64,000 nt of DNA, taken from contig OX485803.1 in the NCBI GenBank assembly GCA_950295325.1, positions 35,975,554 to 36,039,553 of the forward strand, in the 5' to 3' direction. Source of the DNA: Polytrichum commune. Its lineage: Eukaryota > Streptophyta > Polytrichopsida > Polytrichales > Polytrichaceae. A program made the translations under genes and the position numbers. Below, piece after piece: positions 12,776 to 24,165 of the stretch; positions within the stretch are counted from its first letter, which is position 1, and each line of letters opens with the position of its first letter. The notes beneath the pieces are model-generated. The model did not search any database, had not been told where the DNA came from, and saw nothing but the letters and a program-made list of their open reading frames with translations.

Positions 12776-14292
12776 TACAACGTTACGATCCCTGAAAAAA
12801 CCAAAATTAGGGCTCGTCGAGTGGCGAACAGGAATGGCAGGAATGATGCTATCGGAGGATGTTGAAACATAGTCGTCTGCCTTCCAAGGCAGGTAATTAT
12901 CCACCTAGAGCTGTATGTGAGTTATGACGATGAAATTATTGTAAACCCATAATAACCAGGGTCATACTCAGAGAAGGTGAAAATCCTTCATTGCAGATGT
13001 TTGTTATCACCTTCCTCAGCTCCGTCATCTTCCATCCTGCAGCTCAATCAAGTGCGGGAAGAAAGAAGTCCACTTAGTCGTAGAGCTATAAATTCCCTCC
13101 AAAAATACCTAAATAAAGAGATTCTCGATGCCATAAAGACCATTCAGAGTAAGTGGTTTTCCAACAATGCAGCTGCAACAGATAGGTGACCTTGATCACG
13201 ACCGAAAATCACCACAAATAGGAGTTATGCATATGTAGGCCAGTCGACCTTACAACACGGTGAAAGGTGAAGTTAAGTCACAAAAATGCCCTGGCCCAAA
13301 AAGCTTCCCTCACCAAAATCACGTGAAGTTTGGAGGCGGGAGACATGTTGCACAGAAATCTCCAATCACAACCAACTCGGCTTCGCTGGGTCCAACGAAT
13401 CCTGAGTTTCAATAAAATCGCGCCTCGTTCGAGTGTTTCAATGACAATCTCAAGATATACAATGACTTCTACCGACTTTCTTTGCAAATATACACGATGG
13501 TGGCATATGGAAGACCTCGTTATTGGTTCACCGATTCTTGCAGGAAAGCATGAGAAGGCAGAGTGACCAGGATGGAAAAATTTGCCCACCTGGCACCAGT
13601 CAAATTACAGATTCGGCCTGAAGAAGCTTGGAACACTGTTGAACTCCTCGCCGTACCTTGCTTGCCGGTCCATGGGTCGGTTCACATCCAAGCCCAAATT
13701 CCTTCATAAAGCCGGTTCCGAGCCACACAAAATCAATCTGCGGCTCACATAGGTATCGAAGCTCTTGGGATGAATTTTTCGCCGTTCTGATGACTGCTGA
13801 TGAAAATGATGATGCGACGACTTCTTCAAACTTTGGACCATGTCGCTTTGCTAAAGAAAGGACGAAGGAACACATCAACTATGACCTTCTGGGCTCGGCC
13901 GGGGACCACGCCATGTGACAATAACCACGTTAAAAGAGCAAGTAGGTACTTCAGTTCGAATTCCAATGTGCAACTACGCAAGCCGAAGTAGAAACTCACT
14001 GTTCAGACGCAAGAATAGGTGCTTTCATCCAAGCCCGCCACCTACAGTACTAAAGTCACGGTAACAGGGCCCATACCAGGAAACAGAGGAGAGGACACAC
14101 GGAAATAGGGCGACATGAGCTTTTCAGAAAGCCTTCCAAGGAATCTCAGAATGTGGCACAAGGAACCGAGCTGAGCGCCCGCCAGTCTGCATCGTGGAGT
14201 TCCTCGGAGCTGAAGTGGTGGTGGGTTTGTCTGAGAAGCATCAGAAATCCGATCAATCAACGCAGGCTCGGTTGGGTTGGTCATTTGCCACC
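12776..14292. promoter_or_regulatory. Divergent promoter region between the DUF7356-type and DUF3783-type genes
   Basis: The start codons of two oppositely oriented genes flank these 1.5 kb, so both promoters and leaders must lie here. I see no protein-coding signal: the open frames on both strands are short, overlap one another and match no family. I could not assign a TATA box or transcription start with confidence. The ATG at 14293 has a favourable context (GCCACCATGT). Confidence 0.5.
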
Positions 14293-17200
14293 ATGTCTTC
14301 AATGTACACCTTGTCGCTCTGCCCGGTTGCAATGTCCGCGGCATGCATCCGGGCTTCGACCACATCTGAATTGTGCATCCAGCAGCATGGAGTGGTTGGG
14401 AAAATGGCGCCTATCCCTCTTCTTCAATGCAGGTCATCATTCAGTTCGGATGTGTCACGGCGAATGACAGGAATTCCTCGGAATGCCGCGTGGACACGGA
14501 TCATGGCTTCCCCAGGAGGTCGGCTAAACCTCAGTCCGATTTTTGAAATTGTTCACCAAACCTATAGGTTGTACTTATAGATTGCTAACCCCGAAATATA
14601 GCTGTGTATCTGGGTTTTAGGAATTGCTCACAAAACCTATATGTTATACATGCGGATTGCTATCCCTGAAGTAGCTGCGCTCCTGGGTTTTGAATTGTTC
14701 ACTAAGCCTTAAGGTTGCACTTGTAGATTATCCTCGAAGTAGCTTTGTTTCTGGGTTTTGAATTGCTCACAAAAGCCCAAAGGTTATACTTATAGATTGC
14801 TATCCCCAAAGTATAGGTGTGTATCTGGGGTTCAGGAATTGCTCACAAATATTGTATGTTATACATGCGGATTGCTATCCCTGAAGTAGCTGTGCCCTGG
14901 GTTTTGAATTGCTCAGTAAAAATTTAGGTTGCACTTGTAGATTATTATCATCCCCGAAGTAGCTTTGTTTCTGGGTTTCGAATTGCTCACAAAAGCCCAT
15001 AGATTACACTTGTTGATTGCTATCCCAAAAGTAGAGTCTGTGTTTCTGGGTTTTAGGATTGCTCACAAAACCTATACATTGTAGTTGTGGAATGCTGTTA
15101 TCCCCACATAAGCTGAGAACAAGAGGTGTTGACTCTCAGAAGTGCCGCAAGAGATTTTGGAGGACAGCAAGTTTGTGGCAATCAACAATGAAGATCCGAG
15201 GTTTGGTCCTGCAGTAAGTAAGCTCCACTTTACAGCTAATGGATGCCTTGAATGTCTGTCGCACTTGTCCAATGTTCGTTTGAACCTGAAGCGCGTATAG
15301 ACTAGTTACACAAGTATCTGTGTGACCAACTCTGCAATGTAATGAAATTTTATTTTCCTGTATACAAAACACCTTACAGAACATAACAAGTGTTCTTACG
15401 CCTGGTGGATCTAGCCTGCTCATGTGTTGCCATATCTAGACTTATCCTCACTAGTCTGATACATTACAGGGTCATTTCTAGGATGTCAGTTGCTTCATCG
15501 CCGCCTTCACACACTAATTGTTCCTTTCGCCAAATTCTGCGCAGGCCATTTTGCTAATAGGATTCAGTCCGGAGGAGATTGCCACAGTAGGTCCCTAACT
15601 TCAGTGCCTCTCTCCCACTCCTCTGAAGTGAATTCTTTAATATGAGAATCAAGATCCTTAGCTCTTTGCATAGAACACGTTGAATACATCTGCAAAATAA
15701 GTTCTCTTTGAGGTCCAATTCAACCCCTAAATATATTTCGGCAATACAACACCGAAGTGTAGAATCTGTGCAACGTTATTCAGCTTCCAAAGTGATTGGA
15801 AAGCGATGAATGGACTACTGTTCAACAAAGTGTGGAAACCTAATCAACCATAGGTCAGATTTCGCTGGAAAATATGCTGGCCGTATTTTGATTAGAAGAG
15901 ATTTGAAATTTGTGAGCAATAACAAGTCTCCTTGTTCACGTTTCCAGACACAGGAAATGTTAGCAGACATGGGTGGAGACTTCATGACGGTAAGTATCGT
16001 CTTTTGGAGGATAACTGTAAGAAGATGTTGTCCGCCTTTCAGCTTTTCCTTGGGCGTTGAGCTCACAATCATTTCTGGTTTAAGCGACTGCTGGATTTTC
16101 CATGCATGCGCCCATCATCACTCTGTTTATCCTGATATAGTTGTATATGGCTGAATCTACAGGTGCTTTTGGCTACTGCTGAGATGATGAAGGGAACTTT
16201 GAATGAAGCATTGAATACCTCACAACCAGATCTGTCTGAAGTTGAGGTACTAATCTGATTTTATTCCCAAGCTTAGTCTTGCAGTCGTACAATCATGGAA
16301 CACCTAAGTGAACTACTCTAATGAAATACAAGTGAATTGACTAAAACAATCAACTGAACTAGTGGTTGTTGTAATTGTGGTGAAGTCAAGCGGCCACTTG
16401 AAAAAAATAGCTGGAATTGCACAAATCAATAGCAACCTCTTGATATATATACGTGGAGCACAGAGCTTATTTTGGTTTCGATGTAGCCTTTATCTCCCCA
16501 ATTAGCAAATCGTGCCATTTGGTCGGTGATGCTATTCTTTAGCAGTGAATTTATTCCAATTCACAGTTTCTTTGCTAGCTTGTATCAATTTCCTGTATGT
16601 CTGCAAGGAGCAAAACACAATGACACAATTTTATCCTTCATGTCAGTGGTGTTTTCCATTGCACATACGATAATGATCAAAATTTACCAGATCTCTGCTA
16701 ATTCCATAATCTCAAGGCGCCAAATGTAGTCCTACGTTTTCTTATCCTAGCAGAGGTTAACGTCCTTTAGTTAAGTTTTTTTACAATTCTGATAGCTTTC
16801 TTGCATGCCTTCCCAATTCTGACTTCGTACAGCTGGCTCGTAAGGTCTCCTACCTTGGTCTAGTATCTTGTTTCCCATGTTTGATTCGAGAAGGGTGTCT
16901 TGAGAATGATCTGGTCATGTCTCAACCTTGCAGGTGGTGAAGGGGTTGTCAAAGATATGCTTCTTATCAGGGCTAACTGGTGAAGAACTTATGATGCTTG
17001 TCCGGGCTTTTCCTGAAGTCGGTAATACACTCACCCTTCCTTTATGCAATGTTCTTATGCAGGCCCCTACGATTCTTGACCAATTTAAGCAAAATGTCTG
17101 TACTAAGTTATCTACTACTACTTTCAATCTAGCTTAAAAAAGTTACCCTTCAGCAATGCCTTGTTGAGCTGTAGCTCTGGAGAAAGTCATACTGAGAAGT

Positions 17201-17643
17201 GAGATATGTCTCCATCACTATTATCTATTTATCAAGTAGATCTTCCTTTCCTCCCTTGGAGGTTTTCTTGGATCAAAAGAAATATTCCCTGTGTCTGCAC
17301 CTTGAAGGTCAATAATGTGACAGTACGCTTTTTCTATAACAACCCCTACACCATTTTGACAACAATATTCATCACAAGGAAATAAAGTTGCATTTTGAAG
17401 TATATTGTTAGATATACACATCTTTTGCCAGTTGGAGTGTGCCATAGTTTTTATCGAAAATGTTTATTTACTTTGGATTTCAATGTGGTGCTGACAGGTT
17501 TAAGTGGCATAGCATTTGCTGCTCATGTGCCAAAGAACAGCGATAAGCAGATGGAGCAACTTGTCGAGGAGATTATGGGTGACCATGAGAGACTGGTACT
17601 GGATCTTCTGACTCTTCCCTTGCAGATGTTACTTAGACTATGA
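14293..17643 (+). CDS. Probable plastid protein with DUF3783-like C-terminal domain
   Basis: Seven plus-strand exons join in phase: 14293-14518, 15140-15213, 15545-15586, 15948-15989, 16163-16246, 16934-17021, 17498-17643 (233 residues). The first 75 residues are rich in Ser, Arg and Ala with few acidic residues (MSSMYTLSLCPVAMSAAC...), a typical transit-peptide composition. Then come VPQEILEDSKFV and DPRFGPAAILLIGFSPEEI, a central block with EMLADMGGDFMTVLLATAEM, and a C-terminal part with ICFLSGLTGEELMMLVRAF, AAHVPKNSDKQMEQLVEEIMG and DHERL. The last part matches the bacterial DUF3783 pattern, and the whole resembles a conserved plant chloroplast family of unknown biochemical function. Several exons are only 42-84 bases. 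The last 14 residues are unlike the family; a donor after GAGAGACTG (17595 region) joined to an acceptor near 17672 would give a different short end. Confidence 0.8.
14545..15120 (+). repeat. Satellite of ~72-bp units in intron 1, with a three-unit higher order
   Basis: The phrase GAATTGCTCACAAAA or a variant recurs at about 14545, 14621, 14690, 14759, 14835, 14905, 14980 and 15055, giving units of 69-76 bases. Units three apart are more alike than neighbours: the units at 14621 and 14835 both continue with a TATGTTATACATGCGGATTG word, and those at 14690 and 14905 with AGGTTGCACTTGTAGATTAT. The super-unit is 214-221 bases. The array almost fills intron 1 of the DUF3783-type gene. Confidence 0.85.
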
Positions 17644-20125
17644 TCAGTTTTGCATTTTCACTGCACCACCAGGTGCCACACCATCTGGAGATATAAGTAT
17701 GCAGAATGTGATAACTGCTATTCTCACTGCCTGATTTCCTTGTATGCATAGCTCATGCTGAAAGTTCTAGTATCTTGCGAGCTATACTTGGTGAGTTGTA
17801 GAGTATACCTACTGCAGCTGCAGTGTGTTGCCTAGCACTACCTATGATGAAAGTAATGACATTCCTTCTGAGCCTTTAAGAATTCTTGTTGGGAGAAGGT
17901 GGGGTTGGACCTCTGAATGCTTTGAGATTGATAGGAACACTTTCCTAGGAAATGAGGAAGAGATCTTTCTGTGGAGTAAGTTTTTGTACTTGAACCACGG
18001 ACTTCTCACATCCCCTTTTCGCAACATTTGAACTTCTTACCTTTTGGCAGCATTCATCTTGCCAACTTCTCTCCTGGATGCCCCGACCATCAAAGCAAAT
18101 TCCTCATTAATGTACTGCATTCATATGTGCAGAGTAAACCTCGACAAGGAGCTGGAGAAGAACAACCTGCCTAGATGCTGAAGAAGCCATGAACTATAAT
18201 TGTTCATAAATCAAAGTTGAGATTTTGGTAGTGTAGGGCTAAAGATATCGGCCAAAGGGTCATCAGATCGCCAAAGAGGGGTCTGAGGAACCAAATGACC
18301 CCACGATGTCTTATAGCCAGTTCTGGACCTTTTTCACTGGAAAACATGGGTTTGATGGCCTGCCATTCCTGATGTGTGAGTGCATGCTGTTCACTAGAAT
18401 CAAAGACCTTACATCTACTTGATTACCAAAAGCCATTTCTGCTCTAATGAGCAGATCACATCATGAAGATTTTTGAATCGGGGGGAAGGTGGTGATGCAG
18501 CTCTGAGCATGGGATAGTTTGTTAACAATTACTCACAGAACTGACTACTGACCAGGGAGTGATGCCTGTCTTCTTCTGGTGGGCGGAAATAAATCTGTCG
18601 GAACCAGTAATTAAGATGGGGGGATAAGGAGGAGGTCAAATCAGGTAATCAAATCTATGAAGAGTCATCAGTGCCTTTAGGTAGCTTTAGTAGTACAAGG
18701 TAGCAATTTAAGCAGCCTGCTGGAAAAATCAACCAAAAAGAATGATGAAAATCCATGGAAATCCACTTTTGCAACCTGCGTGACCTCGAAAGGAGCTAAT
18801 TATTTGTTGTCTCTTTTGAGGTACGATCCAGCAGGCCCATATTCGAAGACATTGCTGGAGGAAGGCAGGGGATGGGGATGACCTCGATAGAGCAGGTGAT
18901 GCATTGATGCCACCTGTGAGAATGTGGGTAAGGTTTGTGTGCCAACTGACAGATTTTATCTTCTGCATTTATTATTTGCTCACTCCCAGCATCCAAAAAG
19001 ATTTTAAGAATTTTATTGATAGTGAGGTCCAATTCTGAGCAAAATACTGTCAGCGTAATTTCATGGAAAAAGCGAACTGCTAAGATGACCAGGAGCCGCA
19101 TCCCTCGCTTTTATCTTTCTGTACCTTACCCTCCTTCCTTCGTTTGCAACATCACCGGGAATCTGGTCTCCCAGTTCCATCAACAGCTCACAACACCCAC
19201 TGCCCTTTTTTGACGGAATATACATGCAAAAAATAACCTTGTCCTTGTGGCTCGGCCTGTGGCATTCATTCAACCCCTACGTCATAAAATAAATAAAACA
19301 AACAAACAGATAGATAAAACATGCATATCCAGAAGTCACATGCTCGTGCAGTACCTACGTGACAGTGAAGAATTTCGAGCAACTGATTATTCTTTCCAAA
19401 TCACTGATATACTTGAGTGCCATCGCGGCTTATTCCCAATATATTGCACAATCAACAGTATTACAAGGCACAGCCCCATAAAGTCGTCAGAAGGGGCGAA
19501 AAGGCCCCATCCTTGATTTTTCTCGAAATGGAACTCGAATTGAAAACCCAACTGTAAAGTACGTCGTACTCCTCCAAATGCTGTGGAAATACTAAATAAA
19601 AACTGCGTGTCACCCATGGATAATACGGTAGGCTCTTCTACAGGACAACTTCCCGCCTTGCCTTGCCTTGCCTTGCCTGTGTGCCCTGGCCCCAGCTACT
19701 TTGGGCCTGAAATGAATGATCTCCATCTCCACTCAACAACAACAACAAAAGCTCAGAATATCGTCGATTGTGGTCTCTGTGCACCAGGCCATCACGTTCA
19801 ATGAATGGAAAGCATCACCGCCCCATCTATGCATTCAACCCCAACCAAAGCAACAGGGCCACCGGGGCAAAGGTGTGGAGGCCTTATGTGGTCACTTGTC
19901 TTATGTGGCTAAGCTCCGCTACATACTCTTATTAGTGTGGGTGGAAATTATTAGAGTGGAAATAAGTAGCGTGGGCAACAATAATATTGTAGTCAAAGTG
20001 GACTTGACTCGGGTCTTCTCTTAAGTCTTCATGAAGCCTTCCAACCAACACGATGAATATTAGTTGTAGGATAAAAGCAGCACAAAACAATGTGATCACC
20101 CACGTTGAATCCTGGAAAAACAATT
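17644..20125. other. 3' flank and intergenic DNA, no further gene seen
   Basis: The beginning should hold the 3' untranslated region of the DUF3783-type gene. Short open frames on both strands are unremarkable. A CCTTG repeat lies at about 19652-19678 and an ACA repeat near 19737-19750. I recognise nothing else. Confidence 0.4.
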
Positions 20126-20275
20126 AGTGTGGCCCACGCTAGTTTTCTACTGGAAAATCAGCGTGGGTTGGACATTAATGTGGCCCATATCAATTCTCGG
20201 TGTGAGAATTAGTATGGGTTTTCTGAAGTTATTGTGGCCCGTAGTAATAGGACTAGTTAGTGTAGTTTCGGGTGT
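20126..20275 (+). repeat. Three tandem ~52-bp units, each holding a 35-base hairpin-like block
   Basis: Each unit carries GTGGCCC followed by a 35-base block: 20133-20167, 20184-20218 and 20238-20272. The first pairs CCCACGCT with AGCGTGGG and TTTTC with GAAAA; the second pairs CCCATAT with GTATGGG and AATTCTC with GAGAATT. The third keeps only the CCC/GGG ends. Stem bases differ between the first two units on both sides together, so pairing is retained. No promoter or gene is evident at the array. Confidence 0.7.
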
Positions 20276-20589
20276 TAATTGGACTTTGATGAAAGTTAAG
20301 TTGGCTATATTCTGGTCTTGTGCGTATGACATGTGAACATGTCAATTTAGGCATATAACAAGAGTCTTTTCATCCACAATCACTTTTATTTACGAGGTTT
20401 GAAGGAGGTAGGGGGCACTTTGAGGTTCACGCGTGCTTAGAATGACATTTCTATGTGCCCACTCAAGTGTCACGTGGCGTTTGAAACAAAAATTTGCCAC
20501 ATTCAATGAAGAGCGCGGTGTGTTTGAAACCTTACACATGAGGTGCTTGTGATATGCATGGAGTTGTTGTTATTTTGTTACGTTTTCAC

Positions 20590-20590
20590 A

Positions 20591-20632
<42 letters not shown>

Positions 20633-20633
20633 A
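20590..20633 (+). repeat. (ACA)n microsatellite
   Basis: An uninterrupted run of AAC/ACA triplets of about 44 bases, in non-coding DNA. Confidence 0.95.
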
Positions 20634-21689
20634 GAGTGTGTTTTGATCACGTTAACATATAAAAGTCCTTGTAATCTCAACACTGCTTTGATTGCCTTCC
20701 ACTAATTATTTTTGACATCAACACGGGCTTTAGGGTTTAACGAGCATATTATGAGACACCAGTGTCCCTCCATAAGGTTCATATAGTGAAGTGCCTACAA
20801 TGGACACACATTAAATGTCTTACTCTTATTGCATATCTAACCAACATGATTGGGTATTATTCAAGACCCATGGAGAATATCAATTCCTTGTCTTTTGTAA
20901 TAAGCATGCATTAGAATTGGGTGATCCTTGCTCTCCAAAGTTCTCCTTCCTTGTATTATCTCCTCCTCTCTTTCCCTTCCATTCTTCGGTATGCATTCCT
21001 TGGGCCTTTGCCCTTGTTTCATTAGGTCCATTGAAAATCTAGTAGGTTCCAAGATTATGACCGTGTGACCCAAGGAAAAGGGAGAGACATGTGAACAAAA
21101 ACAAAAGACATTCAACTACTAGTTGCCATATTAAATACCACATTTGTGGCCTTGATCATCCAATGCCTTTTTTTCAATTGAATTGCAATGGTCTTGATTG
21201 CTTGAGGAATGCACACATAACCAAAGAGGTCCTTACCACAATTGTCCTAGCCCTATCCTTGGTTTTCACACCTCTTGTTGCCCCTTGCTTTCATTAGTTG
21301 TTGCAAATTAATTGTTTAATGCTCCATTGGTAAGTTGACTACACAAAAGTGCAAACTCAATTTCATGAAGGTTCCAAGCTAGTTCATAAACCTTCCAACC
21401 AACATTATCATAGTGTTTTACCAATTTCATGAACTTTCTAAATTAGTTCGTGATTCTTCTAAACTGACTTGATTGACTGTGGCACACCTCGTTTTCATGA
21501 TAGTGGACCTTTACCTCTAGCAACTTCATGAATCTTCCAAACCAATTCCATAAATCTTTTCACAATCTATGGTTTTCATATTCTCAACTTCCCGCCTCCT
21601 CGTTTCACATTCTTCGAGTTCTAGTTGTTCATTGGTTCCTCTTCGTTACTATATGTGTTTACCAGGAAGCCTCCACAATGGAAACAACC

Positions 21690-21960
21690 TTGTTGAGGCC
21701 TCAACAATTTCATTGTTTCACGGATCTCGTGAAATACAAAGCTTTAAAAGACATTGGATACATCCGCTTCCATTTGCCATCGTATAGTCCGTTTCTCAAT
21801 GCTGCATAATGGGTATTTGGACACATCAAAAGCCATGTCTGACCGAATGATCTCCAAAATCATCGCACATTATTAGGTCACATTAATGACGATGTACAAG
21901 CAATCACTAGAGACATGGTCCAAGGTTGGATAAGAAAGGTCAATCGAAATTTTGATTGAG
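21690..21960 (+). pseudogene. Tc1/mariner (IS630-like) transposase C-terminal remnant
   Basis: The plus-strand frame reads IRFHLPSYSPFLNAA, then a stop where the family has a glutamate-tryptophan pair, then WVFGHIKSHV, a second stop, then a helical tail ending WIRKVNRNFD and a stop. The LPxYSPxLNxxE-W...K pattern around the third catalytic acidic residue is a hallmark of IS630/Tc1-type DDE transposases. The catalytic acidic codon is replaced by TAA and a further TGA follows, so this is dead. I could not trace the N-terminal part clearly; it may extend upstream to about 21550. No terminal inverted repeats were found. Confidence 0.65.
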
Positions 21961-22734
21961 CTAGTCATGGGGAGTGATTAGGAGAATCTTATACATGATG
22001 TACCATTCATTGTGAAATAAAACTATACAATTCATGAAATTGTTCACAACATGTAGTGAAATTGGTTGAAAGTTCAAGTTACATTGGTTATCTATATAAT
22101 GAACTTGACTCATGATTCCAATGAAATTGGTAAAACCTATTACTAAATTGATCTGTAAAATCATGACATTGAGTTTGCACTTTTGTGAAGTCATCTTACC
22201 AAAGGAGTATCTATGGGGCTCCCCAAATTGATTTGCTTCTATGGTGATGAGCCATCCGCCACTCTCCAAAGCCTCCTCCATTCATTAGTGTAAAGTCCCT
22301 TTATTGATTAATGTATATGCGATGCCTCCAACATAATGGACTTCCGGAGATGAGTCCTCCATCACTCTTCCAAAAACCCCGCAATTCTTCTACGCAAAGT
22401 AGCGGGCAAGAATCACACCAATATCATCCATGCACTACATTGATCATCCCAATTAGTGAGGGAGGGCTAATAGTGTGTAAGAAGTTAGTGAAGGTGATGC
22501 TAACTTTCTTATGCTATAAAATTAGTGCCACCAAAAGCTCTAGGGAGCATTGTTCATCCCACCATTATTCACTGGAAAGACTATTCATAGTAGGTATTGT
22601 TCACTTTTGCATACAACTTTGCTTATCACTCTACAAACGTCTCAAAGCACAAACTAAATTGCTTGAAATGTATGAAAATTAAATATTGACACTAAATACT
22701 GAGTACGAATAATATGCATGGTTGAAATCGGAAT

Positions 22735-24165
22735 TCAACTCCACTGTGCATTGATTTGAAGTTCACGAATAAAATTCCACCCATAAACAAGCATATTAGC
22801 AAAGGAGTCACTAAATGACAAGTTTAAAACTTCATGAAACAAGGCTTGAAATTGCTGCCAATTTTTTTCATTCCATGATGTACCACACCGCAATAGATTT
22901 CGACCAAACCAGTCCAAAATTAAATGAGGACATTCTAGAGGGAGGTTAAGTAAAAAAATAAAAAAAAATAAAAACTTTTCAGTTCGATGACATCGTCGTA
23001 AGGTATCAAAATAAAGTTTATGGATGCATGAAATTGAGATTCTGCTACACCAAAATTTGTGAAAATGTTGATAACTCTTCATAAATTGTTTGTCCAGCTT
23101 GCATTGGAGTCCCATACTCGCCAATGGTAGTTTAGATATCTCTTTCATAAACAAACCATGTCTTGCTTTACTTGTTACATTTGAGTTGTCATTATATCTT
23201 GTTATCTGATGATGATTGTCAACTATAACACAAGCATTTGGATATTTTGTTTTGAACCAAACCGCATCTTCACAACACTTGTCCAAGTAAATTATTGGAT
23301 CGTCCAATTGAGACCAGTCTATAGAAAAAATTACATAAGTCTTGTGCCAATGGTCCTCATTCTTTGTTGTTGGTTGAATAGGTCCACTGATGGGCAATTA
23401 CTTGATGTCGCTTGTTCACCACCGTGAATGTTCCATTCATGGAGCTATATTTTTGTCCAATGGAATCAACATCGATCTGGAGTTTTACTAGCACGTTATG
23501 ATGATGATTTGTTGCCAAGTGTGTGTTTACTAAGCCACATTCATATCTTTGAAAAAAAACACATGTTGTTGGTCTACAATTGTATAAAGAATGAACATTG
23601 TTTGTTGATGTGAAGTGCCCAATGTATCATTAAACCCATTGCAATGTTGATAAAATTAAGGAAAATCAAGAATTGCCTATTTGTTTTTGCCAAATGCATG
23701 TCCTCTAGCAACATTATTGCAATAATCTACATGACCCTACCAAGCAAGCGATGCAGTCCAAGAATTTGAAGTACATTAACCCTGGCACAGCTTGTCACCG
23801 TATCAAAGCATAATTGAATAAGTGGTGTTGTCCATGTGCTTCTTTGAAATAGTTGAACTGAACATTGTAATGCAACCTCGTAGGGTATGAGGTTGTTGTC
23901 CAAACCCTTGTCCGCAACCGTGAAGGTATTCTTACAACTTGACTTGCTACAAATATATTGTGGATATGTGAAATAGCAACCACCCTCTAACCCATGCACA
24001 TGCCTAGGTGAAATGAATTTGTTGAACTATAAGAATCTTGATTTTTTGCAATGTGGACATTGCCTTTTTGAGATAGGGATTCCATAATGATATTTTGGGT
24101 CCCACATTCCTAAAGGCTTTAGCAAATATGAGTTCCATTGTGGCCTTGGCGGATGTGTCTAAATG
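22735..24165 (-). pseudogene. DUF6729-type transposable element protein, decayed
   Basis: Read on the minus strand from 24165, a frame gives MWDPKYHYGIP, a CPHC zinc-ligand pair, one in-frame stop, then GLEGGCYFTYPQYIC and CSKSSCKNTF, in the order of the DUF6729 zinc-binding domain found in some plant, algal and animal mobile elements. After a gap, around 23520-23360, comes FTVVNKRHQVIAHQWTYS, resembling the core of the associated DDE-like domain, ended by a stop. A long uninterrupted frame (23397-22735, no ATG start) continues with YPNACVIVDNHHQITRYND and a tail rich in Trp and Phe. The frames need one or two shifts to join, so it is a remnant. Family identity is by recalled resemblance only. 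Confidence 0.5.

Noticed and set aside
17748-18180. Extra downstream exons of the DUF3783-type gene
   Set aside because: Short readings follow acceptor-like sites, but none extends the family pattern beyond the stop at 17641-17643.
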